A stretch of DNA of 38,250 nucleotides, from positions 1 to 38,250 of the forward strand of contig CALHGE010000049.1 of assembly GCA_938029725.1 (NCBI GenBank), written 5' to 3'. Position numbers and translations under genes: made by a program. This DNA comes from an uncultured Flavobacteriaceae bacterium. Lineage in GTDB: Bacteria > Bacteroidota > Bacteroidia > Flavobacteriales > Flavobacteriaceae. This document shows positions 7,259 to 16,097 of the stretch, piece after piece; within the stretch, counting starts at the first letter, position 1; each line of letters starts with the position of its first letter. A model generated the notes under the pieces. That model saw only the letters and a program-made list of their open reading frames with translations. It was not told the origin of the DNA and searched no databases.

Positions 7259-8926
7259 TTATTTTGCTTTTTTACCTCTAGGGGTTTTGTTCTTTGTTTT
7301 TGACTTCGAACCTACTCTAGACATTGCACATCTAAAGCCGATGTAGTCTGTCGCCATATATTGTGGTAGGTATCGGCGTTGCGCAGGGTCTAACCAGTAC
7401 GCTCTATCTCGCCATGAGCCTCCTTTGAAAACACGAACTTCATCGTTAATCAAAGTTGTTCTGTTATTCGATTTGTCATACTGACGTGTAATTACACCAG
7501 CAGAATCGGTTTGCACAGAGTGATTAGGAGAATCATACATTTTTCTTTGATCTTCTTCATCATCTTCTTCATTAAATTGATCGAAGAATCTTGAGGAGCT
7601 TGCATCGCCATCACGGTACCCTCTATTGTCACTAGAATCGAAGTTAGTTCTTAAGTACGTTTCGTTTTCATCAACTGGAATCATCTCTATTTCGCCAGGA
7701 AGATTTACAGCAACAACTTTACCATTTGGTAGCGTGTCATATTTTACAGAATCTCTTAAGATGTTTACTTTGCCATCTTCTCCAATAGCCGTTTTCATGT
7801 AAATGTTTCCTCTGTAGTAGTTAAAATCACTGATTTCATCATCAACAATTGGGCGATAAACATCCGCTACCCATTCGGCAACATTACCTGCCATATCGTA
7901 CAGGCCAAGATCGTTAGGCTTATAAGACATTACTTCAGCAGTAATATCGGCGCCGTCATCAGACCATCCTGCAATTCCGCCGTAATCACCTTTGCCTTGC
8001 TTGAAGTTGGCTAATTGATCACCTCTACCAACACGTTGACCATTTCTGGTGTAGTCTCCTTCCCAAGGGTATTTTTTTCTACCTCTGTAGTTGTTATACT
8101 CACGAGTACCTTGATTTGCTTGCGCGGCATATTCCCATTCCGTTTCAGTAGGTAGGCGATATGCAGGTGAAATAATCCCCGTGCTTCTATTCGCGAAGTT
8201 ATTTACACTATCTTTTTTCATCTTTCCTTGAAGAGAATCTATTTGACCATTGTAAACAGATTCAGGTCTGTTCAGATATGCTTCAGTACTAAACGTTCCT
8301 TGTACTTCGCCAGATGCTGCTTTATATTTAGCTCCTTCAGATAAGTATCCTTCTTTTTCGAGCAATACCTCATTGACACGGTCAGTTCTCCACTCAGCGA
8401 ACTGCGTAGCTTGAATCCAGTTTATGCCAACCACAGGGTATTCTGCATACGCTGGGTGACGTAAATAATTATTTGTCATTGTCTCATTAAAACCTAAACG
8501 GTTTCTCCATACCAAGGTATCAGGTAAGGCTCCTCTATATATATTTGTATATTTTGGATTCTCCGGAGGATATACACTCTTTAGGTAATCTAAATATTCA
8601 AGGTACATCACGTTGGTAACCTCAGTCTCATCCATGTAAAAAGATTGAACGTGCTGCGACGTTGGCGTATTGTTCCATTCATGCATGACATCATCTTGCA
8701 CTTTACCTTTTGTAAAAGTACCTCCCTCAATAAATACTAAGCCAGGAGAAGTCTCCTGTTCTTTAAAGTCAGTATTAAATTGGAAACCACCTTCTTTGTC
8801 ATTTATTTTCCAACCTGTAGCTCTTGAGACACTCTTAGAGGAAGACGATTTTTTACAGCTGGTAACTGTAAAACCTCCCGCTATTACGACACAAGAAAGT
8901 ACAACTTTGATAAACTGTTTTTTCAT
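7259..8926 (-). CDS. gldJ: Gliding motility lipoprotein GldJ
   Basis: GldJ is an outer-membrane lipoprotein needed for gliding and for the type IX secretion system; in Flavobacterium its loss destabilises other Gld proteins. The 555-residue protein has a signal peptide ending in the lipobox TVTSC (C24). It has a formylglycine-generating-enzyme (FGE/sulfatase-modifying) fold, seen in FIEGGTFTKG, MDETEVTNVMYLEYL, VGINWIQATQFAEWR, YRLPTETEWEYAAQ, YDMAGNVAEWVADV and FKGGSWRDRAYWLDPAQRRY. A basic tail (KTKNKTPRGKKAK) closes the protein. An insert of about 130 residues near the C-terminus is rich in D/E and N, as in other GldJ. The FGE fold here is structural; enzyme activity is not expected. It is divergent from porV. 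Confidence 0.93.
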   Translation of the reverse strand: MKKQFIKVVLSCVVIAGGFTVTSCKKSSSSKSVSRATGWKINDKEGGFQFNTDFKEQETSPGLVFIEGGTFTKGKVQDDVMHEWNNTPTSQHVQSFYMDETEVTNVMYLEYLDYLKSVYPPENPKYTNIYRGALPDTLVWRNRLGFNETMTNNYLRHPAYAEYPVVGINWIQATQFAEWRTDRVNEVLLEKEGYLSEGAKYKAASGEVQGTFSTEAYLNRPESVYNGQIDSLQGKMKKDSVNNFANRSTGIISPAYRLPTETEWEYAAQANQGTREYNNYRGRKKYPWEGDYTRNGQRVGRGDQLANFKQGKGDYGGIAGWSDDGADITAEVMSYKPNDLGLYDMAGNVAEWVADVYRPIVDDEISDFNYYRGNIYMKTAIGEDGKVNILRDSVKYDTLPNGKVVAVNLPGEIEMIPVDENETYLRTNFDSSDNRGYRDGDASSSRFFDQFNEEDDEEDQRKMYDSPNHSVQTDSAGVITRQYDKSNNRTTLINDEVRVFKGGSWRDRAYWLDPAQRRYLPQYMATDYIGFRCAMSRVGSKSKTKNKTPRGKKAK

Positions 8927-9379
8927 AATTAGGACTTGAGATTCAAATAAGTAAACTACTTTTATCGGTAGTTTGTGATTTGGATTTTGATTAAACTACG
9001 TATCACTTTCGGCTTTTAAAACGATGATTTGAGTATAATATTTCATTGCTTCTAAAAATATTTTTTTCCGCAAAGGCCTTACAGCCTAATCAAGTGATGC
9101 TATTTAAAGTGATAACGGCATTATTATCTTAATAGTATGGTTACCCTTATATTTTATTGAAGTATTAAGGTTTGATTGCGTATTGCGACTGTACCTGTTT
9201 ATTAGGATGTTTTAATGAAGTTTAGGATTTTTGGAGAAGATGGCTTGAAAATCTTAAAAATAATCATGTTTACATATAAGATATCATTAAAATCCCCGTT
9301 TACGTGTCATACAACCCGTATATTTTTCTTATCGGGCTTATTTAATGATTTTTACCAACAAACCTATTCCTTGAAAGAA
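8927..9379. other. Divergent gldJ/porV intergenic region
   Basis: This 453-bp region must hold the promoters of both gldJ (minus) and porV (plus). The 7-mer AAACTAC occurs at 8953 and 8993, with its complement GTAGTTT at 8968, so two alternative hairpins or a repeated binding site are possible just upstream of gldJ. No strong match to the TTG/TAnnTTTG promoter was found by eye. In-frame codons run upstream of the porV start to 9215 but do not look like protein. Confidence 0.4.
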
Positions 9380-10525
9380 ATGAAAAAATTATCAATACTA
9401 CTTTTACTTGCCTTCGTATGTGAGTTATCGGCCCAAGACAATAACAGGGTGATTACAACCGCAGTTCCTTTTTTAACTATTGCAGCTGATGCAAGATCCG
9501 CAGGTATGGGTGATATGGGGGTGGCAACATCTGCAGATGCTTTCTCACAACAATGGAACCCCGCAAAATTTGCATTCGCAGAACGAAAAATGGGTATTGG
9601 AGTTAGTTATACACCTTATTTAGAGAGTATCATTACTGATATTTCTTTATTGAATGCAACATTTTTTAATAAAATCAATGACCAAAGTGCTTTTGGTATA
9701 GGTTTGCGTTATTTCACACTCGGAGAAATCGAATTGCGACAGTTTGCAAATGACCCTGGTACAATAGCGAAGCCAAACGAATTGGCTCTTGATGGTTCAT
9801 ACGCTTTGAAATTAAGTGAGACCTTCTCTATGTCAGTTGGTGGTCGTTACATTCGTTCTAATTTAAGATTACCACAAGATACCAATGTGGACTCACAGGC
9901 AGCCACTTCATTTGCGGTAGACGTCTCTGGTTACTATCTTTCTAGAGAGAAGGCCTACAATAGCTTTGATGGGCGATGGAGAGCTGGGTTCAATTTTTCT
10001 AACCTAGGTGGAAAAATACAATATGACGAAGGTGGTCAAGAGAATTTTTTACCATCAAACTTGAAAGCAGGTGTAGGATTTGATTTTATTCTTGATCAAG
10101 ACAATGTCATAGGAATTACTACGGAGCTGAACAAATTATTAGTGCCAACGCCTCAAGATTTTAACGGTGATGGTGTATTAGATAGAGCAGATAATGATGA
10201 GTACCAGTCTATTGGTTTTTTCGAAGGTATCGGTAAATCATTTGGCGATGCACCTGATGGTTTCGGTGAAGAGTTGAAAGAATTTACATGGGCACTTGGT
10301 GCTGAATATACGTATCAAGATTCTTTTATGCTGCGCACAGGATACTTTAATGAAAGCGAAGAGAAAGGATCAAGAAAGTATTTTACACTTGGGGCTGGGT
10401 TTGCTTTCAAATCAGCACAGATTGATTTGTCTTATTTATTCTCAACGTCTCAAGTAAGAAATCCGTTAGAGAATACATTGCGCTTTTCACTTACATTTAA
10501 TCTAGGCGAAGAGTATTTTAACTAG
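9380..10525 (+). CDS. porV: Type IX secretion outer membrane protein PorV
   Basis: PorV (LptO) is an outer-membrane beta-barrel that receives cargo with T9SS C-terminal domains and passes it to the sortase PorU. The 381-residue form starts MKKLSILLLLAFVCELSAQ, a clean signal peptide, and continues TTAVPFLTIAADARSAGMGDMGVATSADAFSQQWNPAKFAF, the conserved opening of PorV/PorQ-like proteins. The C-terminus SFSLTFNLGEEYFN-like (LRFSLTFNLGEEYF) ends in an aromatic residue pattern typical of barrels. An upstream in-frame ATG at 9215 was rejected because it would bury the signal peptide 55 residues inside. Upstream is divergent gldJ; porU, often adjacent, is absent. A terminator follows 27 bp after the stop. 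Confidence 0.93.
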   Translation: MKKLSILLLLAFVCELSAQDNNRVITTAVPFLTIAADARSAGMGDMGVATSADAFSQQWNPAKFAFAERKMGIGVSYTPYLESIITDISLLNATFFNKINDQSAFGIGLRYFTLGEIELRQFANDPGTIAKPNELALDGSYALKLSETFSMSVGGRYIRSNLRLPQDTNVDSQAATSFAVDVSGYYLSREKAYNSFDGRWRAGFNFSNLGGKIQYDEGGQENFLPSNLKAGVGFDFILDQDNVIGITTELNKLLVPTPQDFNGDGVLDRADNDEYQSIGFFEGIGKSFGDAPDGFGEELKEFTWALGAEYTYQDSFMLRTGYFNESEEKGSRKYFTLGAGFAFKSAQIDLSYLFSTSQVRNPLENTLRFSLTFNLGEEYFN

Positions 10526-10551
10526 TACTTCAGCTATTATAATGATAATAC

Positions 10552-10585
10552 AAAACCTGCTTTCGAGCGGGTTTTGTTGTTTTTA
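10552..10585 (+). terminator. Terminator after porV
   Basis: AAAACCTGC, loop TTTCGA, then GCGGGTTTT followed by GTTGTTTTT gives a stem with a T-rich tail. It lies between porV and cdd. Confidence 0.8.
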
Positions 10586-10610
10586 GGAACTAGTTGTTTA
10601 AATTCGGCCC

Positions 10611-11093
10611 ATGAGAAAACGTAATATAGCTTTTGAACTTGAGATTTATGAATCGAGGGAAGAACTCCATGACGAGGCCCACGAGTTAATGCTTAAGGCT
10701 GTTGAGGCCCGAAAAAATGCGTACGCACCTTATTCGAACTTTCAAGTAGGTGCCGCTTTGCTTTTAGAAAACGGGGTGTCTGTTATCGGTAATAACCAGG
10801 AAAACGCTTGTTATCCAGTGGGGCTTTGTGCTGAGCGAGTGGCTATTTTTCAGGCAGGAGCTAAATACCCTGGTATGGCTATTAAATCGATTGCAATTTC
10901 TGCAACTTCAATGAATCATATCGTGGCAACGCCCGCTGCCCCCTGTGGTAGCTGTAGGCAAGCTATTTCAGAATATGAGCTAAGACAAAAGCAATCCATT
11001 CAAATCTTTATGATGGGTGAGATAGGGGAAGTGCTGAAATGTAATTCTGTTGGTGATATCCTTCCGCTTGCGTTCACGAATTCCTTCCTGTAA
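10611..11093 (+). CDS. cdd: Cytidine deaminase
   Basis: This enzyme converts cytidine and deoxycytidine to uridine and deoxyuridine in pyrimidine salvage. The 160-residue protein has the CDA signature: YAPYSNFQVGAALLLENG (substrate loop), CAERVAIFQAG (zinc ligand Cys plus catalytic Glu) and PCGSCRQAISE (the two other zinc cysteines). The N-terminal 35 residues before the core are usual for flavobacterial homologues. It follows porV behind a terminator, and pdhA follows after 152 bp with its own likely promoter, so it may be transcribed alone. Confidence 0.95.
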   Translation: MRKRNIAFELEIYESREELHDEAHELMLKAVEARKNAYAPYSNFQVGAALLLENGVSVIGNNQENACYPVGLCAERVAIFQAGAKYPGMAIKSIAISATSMNHIVATPAAPCGSCRQAISEYELRQKQSIQIFMMGEIGEVLKCNSVGDILPLAFTNSFL

Positions 11094-11198
11094 TACGCTA
11101 AAATCGTATCGAAATCTACAATTTTCCATGTCTTTGTTACAGGAGTAATTTTCAATAAACCTTTTTCTTCAAACTTTTCCCACTATTGATTTAATATG

Positions 11199-11206
11199 TA
11201 TTTTTG
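11199..11206 (+). promoter_or_regulatory. Likely -7 box for pdhA
   Basis: TATTTTTG matches the Bacteroidota -7 element TAnnTTTG and lies 39 bp before the pdhA ATG. No TTG is present at the expected 17-23 bp upstream, so only this half of the promoter is supported. Confidence 0.4.
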
Positions 11207-11245
11207 TTTCTTGTTTTTACAGAAATTATACAAATATATTAGGTA

Positions 11246-12241
11246 ATGGAAAAAATCACCAAAGAGGTCTACTTAAAGTGGTACGAAGACATGTTTTTTT
11301 GGCGAAAGTTTGAAGATAAACTTGCGGCAGTATACATTCAACAAAAAGTTCGAGGATTCTTGCATTTGTATAACGGTCAGGAAGCTGTTTTGGCTGGGGC
11401 TTTACATGCAATGGACTTGACGAAAGATCGAATGATAACGGCATATAGAAATCATGTTCAGCCAATTGGTATGGGTGTAGACCCTAAAAAAGTAATGGCT
11501 GAATTATACGGAAAGGTTACTGGAACTTCTCAAGGAATGGGAGGTTCAATGCATATCTTTTCAAAGGAGCATCGTTTTCATGGTGGTCACGGTATCGTTG
11601 GAGGGCAAATTCCTTTAGGCGCTGGAATGGCTTTCGGGGATAAATATGCAGGTAGAGACAATGTCACGCTATGCTATATGGGTGATGGAGCAGTTCGTCA
11701 AGGCGCTTTTCATGAAGCCCTTAACTTAGCAATGCTTTGGCAATTACCAGTGGTTTTTGTTTGTGAGAACAACGGCTATGCGATGGGAACATCTGTAGAA
11801 AGAACCTCATATTCAACTGATATTTGGAAACTCGGATTAGGCTATGAAATGCCTTGCGGACCAGTAGACGGAATGAACCCCGTGATTGTTGCGGAAGAAA
11901 TGAGTAAAGCGATTGAACGTGCTCGAAGTGGGGGTGGACCAACTTTCTTGGAAATGAAAACCTACCGTTATAGAGGGCATTCCATGTCAGATGCACAGCA
12001 TTATAGAACCAAAGCAGAAGTAGAGGAGTACAAGAAAATTGACCCTATTTCACAGGTTTTAGATATTATAAAGGAAAATAAGTACGCCACAGATGAGGAA
12101 ATCAAAGCGATCGACAAACGTATAAAGGCACGCGTTGCTGAATGTGAAAAATTTGCGGAAGAATCAGATTACCCACCAGTGCAGCAATTGTACGACATGG
12201 TATACGAGCAAGAAGATTTTCCATTTGTAGAACATAAATAA
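11246..12241 (+). CDS. pdhA: Pyruvate dehydrogenase E1 component, alpha subunit
   Basis: E1 alpha binds thiamine diphosphate and, with E1 beta, decarboxylates pyruvate and acetylates the lipoyl group of E2. The 331-residue length is normal for the alpha chain of heterotetrameric E1. Visible motifs are the ThDP motif GDGAVRQGAFHEALNLAML ... CENN, the HGGHGIVGGQIPLGAGMAFG segment and the loop YRYRGHSMSDAQHYR, which is the phosphorylation loop region in mitochondria. The E2 gene starts 7 bp downstream, so the two form an operon. The E1 beta gene is not here but begins at 37951 in this same window. Confidence 0.96.
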   Translation: MEKITKEVYLKWYEDMFFWRKFEDKLAAVYIQQKVRGFLHLYNGQEAVLAGALHAMDLTKDRMITAYRNHVQPIGMGVDPKKVMAELYGKVTGTSQGMGGSMHIFSKEHRFHGGHGIVGGQIPLGAGMAFGDKYAGRDNVTLCYMGDGAVRQGAFHEALNLAMLWQLPVVFVCENNGYAMGTSVERTSYSTDIWKLGLGYEMPCGPVDGMNPVIVAEEMSKAIERARSGGGPTFLEMKTYRYRGHSMSDAQHYRTKAEVEEYKKIDPISQVLDIIKENKYATDEEIKAIDKRIKARVAECEKFAEESDYPPVQQLYDMVYEQEDFPFVEHK

Positions 12242-12248
12242 GAGATAG

Positions 12249-13901
12249 ATGGCTATAGTTGTAAATATGCCCCGTTTGAGTGATACCATGGAAGAAGGCA
12301 CCGTTGCCGCCTGGTTGAAAAATGTGGGTGATAAAATTGAAGAAGGAGATATTTTGGCCGAAATCGAAACCGATAAGGCTACGATGGAATTTGAATCTTT
12401 TAACGAGGGAACCTTATTACACATCGGTGTTGCCGAAGGCGATACCGCTCCGGTAGATGTTTTGTTGGCTATTATTGGCGATGAAGGAGAGGATATTTCA
12501 GCATTACTCAATGGAGGTGCTGCACCTGCTGAGCTAAAAGAAGAAGTTTCTCAAACCGAGGCTGCTTCAGAATCGGTTGCTGCAAGTTCAGGTGCTGCTG
12601 AAATTCCTGAGGGAGTTGAGGTGATTACAATGCCCCGCTTAAGTGATACCATGGAAGAAGGCACCGTTGCCGCTTGGTTAAAAAAAGTTGGTGATACGGT
12701 AGAAGAAGGAGATATTTTGGCCGAAATCGAAACCGATAAGGCGACGATGGAGTTTGAGTCTTTTTATTCAGGTGTTTTATTGTATATCGGAATTCAAGAA
12801 GGAGAGTCTTCACTCGTTGATGCGGTATTAGCAGTAATAGGGCCAGAAGGAACTGATGTTGATGCCGTATTAAAAGGAAGTACTTCTGCAACAGCTGCAA
12901 GTGCTCCAGTTGAAGAAAAAAAATCAGAAAAACCCGCAGAAATTAAAACGGAAGCTGCTACAGCAACCGTTTCTGCAAATGACGGACAACGCATATTTGT
13001 ATCTCCCTTGGCAAAGAAAATAGCCAAAGAAAAAGGGGTTAATCTAGCTGATGTAAAGGGTTCAGGAGATCACGGTAGAATTGTAAAGAAGGATATTGAA
13101 AACTATCAGCCTTCTGTGCAAACAGCAGCTTCAGCTTCAGCTCCAGTTCTAGCTTCTAAAGAAGCGTCGACTAGTAAGGCTATTTCTTCCACACCCATTA
13201 TAAACCTTCCTGTTGGGGAAGAAGGAAGCGAAGAAGTGAAAAATTCACAAATGCGCAAAGTGATTGCTAAGCGACTTTCTGAATCAAAGTTCTCAGCACC
13301 ACATTATTACTTGAATATCGAAGTTGATATGAGTAATGCGATTGCCTCAAGAAAAAAAATCAATGACTTGCCAGAAACTAAAGTTTCTTTTAATGATTTG
13401 GTCGTGAAAGCTTGTGCTATGGCATTAAAAAAACACCCACAAGTAAATACAACATGGGGTGATGCGGCAATGGTATACCACCAGCATATTCATATTGGGG
13501 TTGCTGTAGCGGTACCTGACGGATTGATGGTGCCTGTGCTAAAGTTTGCGGATCAAATGACTTTGACGCAAATTGGCGCCTCTGTAAAAGATTTGGCAGG
13601 TAAGGCTAGAAATAAGAAGCTGACACCAGCTGAAATGGAAGGCAGTACCTTTACGGTTTCTAACTTAGGTATGTTTGGTATTGTTGACTTTACCTCAATT
13701 ATCAATCAACCTAATTCAGCAATTTTATCAGTAGGTGCAATTGTTGAAAAGCCGGTAGTTCGTGATGGAGAAATCGTTGTAGGTAATACCATGAAAGTTA
13801 CCCTAGCTTGCGACCATAGAACAGTAGATGGTGCAACAGGAGCCCAATTTTTATTGACACTAAGAGCGTTCCTAGAGAACCCAGTTACTATGTTAGCGTA
13901 A
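12249..13901 (+). CDS. pdhC: Pyruvate dehydrogenase E2 (dihydrolipoamide acetyltransferase)
   Basis: E2 forms the core of the pyruvate dehydrogenase complex and transfers acetyl groups to CoA. The 550 residues contain two lipoyl domains, each with an ETDKATMEFES lipoylation site (K43 and K164). Ala/Ser/Glu-rich linkers and a peripheral-subunit-binding domain (FVSPLAKKIAKEKGVNLADV...GRIVKKDIE, about 252-287) follow. The catalytic domain has NDLVVKACAMALKKHPQVN, FTVSNLGMFGI and the active-site ACDHRTVDGATGAQFL near the end. It follows pdhA by 7 bp. The two lipoyl domains are nearly identical at the DNA level (see findings). No E3 gene is nearby. Confidence 0.96.
   Translation: MAIVVNMPRLSDTMEEGTVAAWLKNVGDKIEEGDILAEIETDKATMEFESFNEGTLLHIGVAEGDTAPVDVLLAIIGDEGEDISALLNGGAAPAELKEEVSQTEAASESVAASSGAAEIPEGVEVITMPRLSDTMEEGTVAAWLKKVGDTVEEGDILAEIETDKATMEFESFYSGVLLYIGIQEGESSLVDAVLAVIGPEGTDVDAVLKGSTSATAASAPVEEKKSEKPAEIKTEAATATVSANDGQRIFVSPLAKKIAKEKGVNLADVKGSGDHGRIVKKDIENYQPSVQTAASASAPVLASKEASTSKAISSTPIINLPVGEEGSEEVKNSQMRKVIAKRLSESKFSAPHYYLNIEVDMSNAIASRKKINDLPETKVSFNDLVVKACAMALKKHPQVNTTWGDAAMVYHQHIHIGVAVAVPDGLMVPVLKFADQMTLTQIGASVKDLAGKARNKKLTPAEMEGSTFTVSNLGMFGIVDFTSIINQPNSAILSVGAIVEKPVVRDGEIVVGNTMKVTLACDHRTVDGATGAQFLLTLRAFLENPVTMLA
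12267..12764 (+). repeat. Duplicated lipoyl-domain coding sequence in pdhC
   Basis: The 135-bp block 12267-12401 is repeated at 12630-12764 (offset 363 bp). By hand count there are about 13 mismatches, mostly at third codon positions. The repeat covers the start of the lipoyl domain through the lipoylated lysine. Confidence 0.85.
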
Positions 13902-14019
13902 ATTTAGAACAGTAGGGTTTTGTCTTAATTGGGCAGAATTTAGAGGTCTTCTTACAGAATGCTTTTAAGAACGAGATGCTTACTACATCTTATAAACGTT
14001 TTAATTAATAGATAAATTC

Positions 14020-14055
14020 AAAAAGCATCCGTCATTTGGCGGATGCTTTTTTTAT
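14020..14055 (+). terminator. Terminator after pdhAC
   Basis: AAAAAGCATCCG, loop TCATTTGG, CGGATGCTTTTTTT makes a strong stem with a T-run. It lies 119 bp after the pdhC stop and 25 bp before the next gene. Confidence 0.85.
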
Positions 14056-14079
14056 CTTTAAAATCTAATATTGAAAACA

Positions 14080-15141
14080 ATGAAAAAATTAAGCACGCTG
14101 GTAATTTTCCTGTTCTTAGTTAGCTGTGGAACAACAAAGATGAAAGAAACCAATACAGCTGATGTGCAGCCTGTATCTGAAGCTGTTAAAATAAGCCTGG
14201 TTGATTCGGAAGAAATAGCAGAGGCAAATAAAGAGGAGACGCTGACAGAAAATAGGGTAATGGCTGCCATTCCAAATTTCTCAACTAGCGAAGGCATTGG
14301 TGAGATTATGAATTTTCTTGCTTCAGATGAATTACAGGGAAGAGATTCTGGTAGTGAAGGTATCGCAAAAGCTGCTGATTACATCGCCGAGATATTCGAG
14401 GTAAATGGAATCAAACCGTATTTCGAAAATTTCAGAGATACGCTTTCAAATTTCAATCAGCCTGCTTATAATATGGTTGGAATGATTGAAGGAACTCACC
14501 CTGAATTAAAAAAAGAATTTGTAATTCTAGGCGCGCATTACGACCATATTGGGCGTATAGCTGCCAAGAATGGTGATGCTATTGCCAATGGCGCAAACGA
14601 CAACGCTTCAGGTACAACGACAGTTTTAGAATTAGCACGCTATTTTGGAAAAGCCAAAGCGAATAAGCGGAGTATTATTTTTGCGTTATTTAGTGCCGAA
14701 GAACAAGGGCTTTTAGGATCGAAGCATTTAGCGAAAAAGCTAAAAGCATCAGGGCTGAATTTATACGCCATGCTCAATTTTGAAATGGTAGGTGTTCCTT
14801 TGCAAAATAAAGACTATTTGATGTATTTAACAGGTTTCAATTTGTCAAACTTGGCTTCTGTTAGCAACAGCTACACGGAAAAAAATGTTGCAGGTTTTCT
14901 TCCAAAAGCAAAAGAATTCAATCTTTTTAATCGCTCTGACAATGCGCCATTCCATGAAATATACAAGGTGCCTTCACATACGTACAGTACTTTTGACTTT
15001 ACGAATTTTGATCACTACCATCAGGTAGGTGACGAGGCCGACCTTATGGATTTTGACCATATGGCAAATATTGTCAATGTATTAATTCCGGTAATGGAAG
15101 GCATTATCGATTCTCCAGAACAAGAAATCAGATACAACTAA
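14080..15141 (+). CDS. M28-family zinc peptidase, lipoprotein
   Basis: This is a probable aminopeptidase anchored by lipid in the cell envelope. From the ATG at 14080 it has 353 residues with signal peptide MKKLSTLVIFLFLVSC (lipobox ending at C16). A TTG nine bases upstream was rejected. After a low-complexity linker comes the M28 fold: ILGAHYDHIG (first zinc His), GANDNASGTTTVLEL (bridging Asp), FALFSAEEQGLLGSKH (catalytic Glu pair), NFEMVG (Asp/Glu ligand) and a late FDHYHQVGDEAD with the last His. All expected metal ligand positions appear present. Its stop overlaps the start of the following SDR gene by one base (TAATG), so they are co-translated. Substrate is unknown. Confidence 0.9.
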   Translation: MKKLSTLVIFLFLVSCGTTKMKETNTADVQPVSEAVKISLVDSEEIAEANKEETLTENRVMAAIPNFSTSEGIGEIMNFLASDELQGRDSGSEGIAKAADYIAEIFEVNGIKPYFENFRDTLSNFNQPAYNMVGMIEGTHPELKKEFVILGAHYDHIGRIAAKNGDAIANGANDNASGTTTVLELARYFGKAKANKRSIIFALFSAEEQGLLGSKHLAKKLKASGLNLYAMLNFEMVGVPLQNKDYLMYLTGFNLSNLASVSNSYTEKNVAGFLPKAKEFNLFNRSDNAPFHEIYKVPSHTYSTFDFTNFDHYHQVGDEADLMDFDHMANIVNVLIPVMEGIIDSPEQEIRYN

Positions 15142-15818
15142 TGGCACATATTATTATTACAGGCTCAAGTAGAGGAATTGGTTTTGAACTAGCTAAACTT
15201 TTTGCAGATGAGGGGCATCAAGTTTTGGCTTTGTCTAGGAATGACAAGCCTGTTTCAGACTTAAATCATGAGAATATCACTTCATTTCCATTTGACCTTT
15301 CAAAGGATTCTGATTTAGAAAAACTAACTAGGTTTCTTCAAGATTGGAAATCAGTTGACATACTTATCAATAATGCCGGTAAGTTATTGAATAAACCATT
15401 TCAAAAAACTACTGCCTTGGAATTTGAAGAGGTATATAAGGTTAACGTATTTGGAGTGGCAAGTGTTACCCGGGTGGTTTTACCAAAGATGCCAAAAAAC
15501 GGTCATGTAGTTACCATAAGCTCTATGGGTGGTGTTCAAGGAAGTATGAAATTTCCAGGCCTTTCAGCCTACAGCTCAAGTAAGGCTGCTGTAATTACCT
15601 TAACAGAATTATGGGCGGAAGAATTTAAAGAAACGGGACCATCTTTCAATGTACTGGCCCTAGGGGCTGTTCAAACGGAAATGTTAGAAGAGGCTTTTCC
15701 AGGGTATCAGGCGCCTACTACTGCTTTAGAAATGGCGCGCTATATTAAAGGTTTTGCTCTTACTGGAAATAAGATGTACAATGGAAAACTATTGCAGGTT
15801 TCAAGCAGTACGCCATAG
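15141..15818 (+). CDS. Short-chain dehydrogenase/reductase
   Basis: This 225-residue classical-type SDR has the nucleotide-binding glycine motif TGSSRGIGFELAK at the N-terminus, the NNAG motif, a catalytic Ser in ISSMGG and the Tyr-Lys pair in YSSSKAAV. It lacks obvious membrane segments and is expected to be cytoplasmic. Length is slightly short for the family (about 250). It overlaps the M28 peptidase gene by one base, indicating translational coupling. The substrate cannot be told from sequence. Confidence 0.9.
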   Translation: MAHIIITGSSRGIGFELAKLFADEGHQVLALSRNDKPVSDLNHENITSFPFDLSKDSDLEKLTRFLQDWKSVDILINNAGKLLNKPFQKTTALEFEEVYKVNVFGVASVTRVVLPKMPKNGHVVTISSMGGVQGSMKFPGLSAYSSSKAAVITLTELWAEEFKETGPSFNVLALGAVQTEMLEEAFPGYQAPTTALEMARYIKGFALTGNKMYNGKLLQVSSSTP

Positions 15819-16097
15819 TAGAACAAACCCGTTTAAAAAAGGGATAGATGTACATTAGTTCATCATGTAATGCGTGTTTTTCAAACTGGCAAAGCAGTAT
15901 GTGAATTTTGCATAAGCAAAGTAGTACGCTGATATTGAAGGTGTATGTTGTTAAGTTGATGACTTAGCTTAAATCAATAGGATGCTTTTTTAGCCTCTAT
16001 ATACGAAGCAATATGTACACGTTCGTATGATGGGCTATTTCTGTTGGTTCCTGTCGGCAATTCTTTATGTGGTTTTAAAAAGTGTTTAGTATTGTGT

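Noticed and set aside
9215..9379. 55-residue N-terminal extension of PorV
   Set aside because: It would precede a perfect signal peptide and has no protein-like features.
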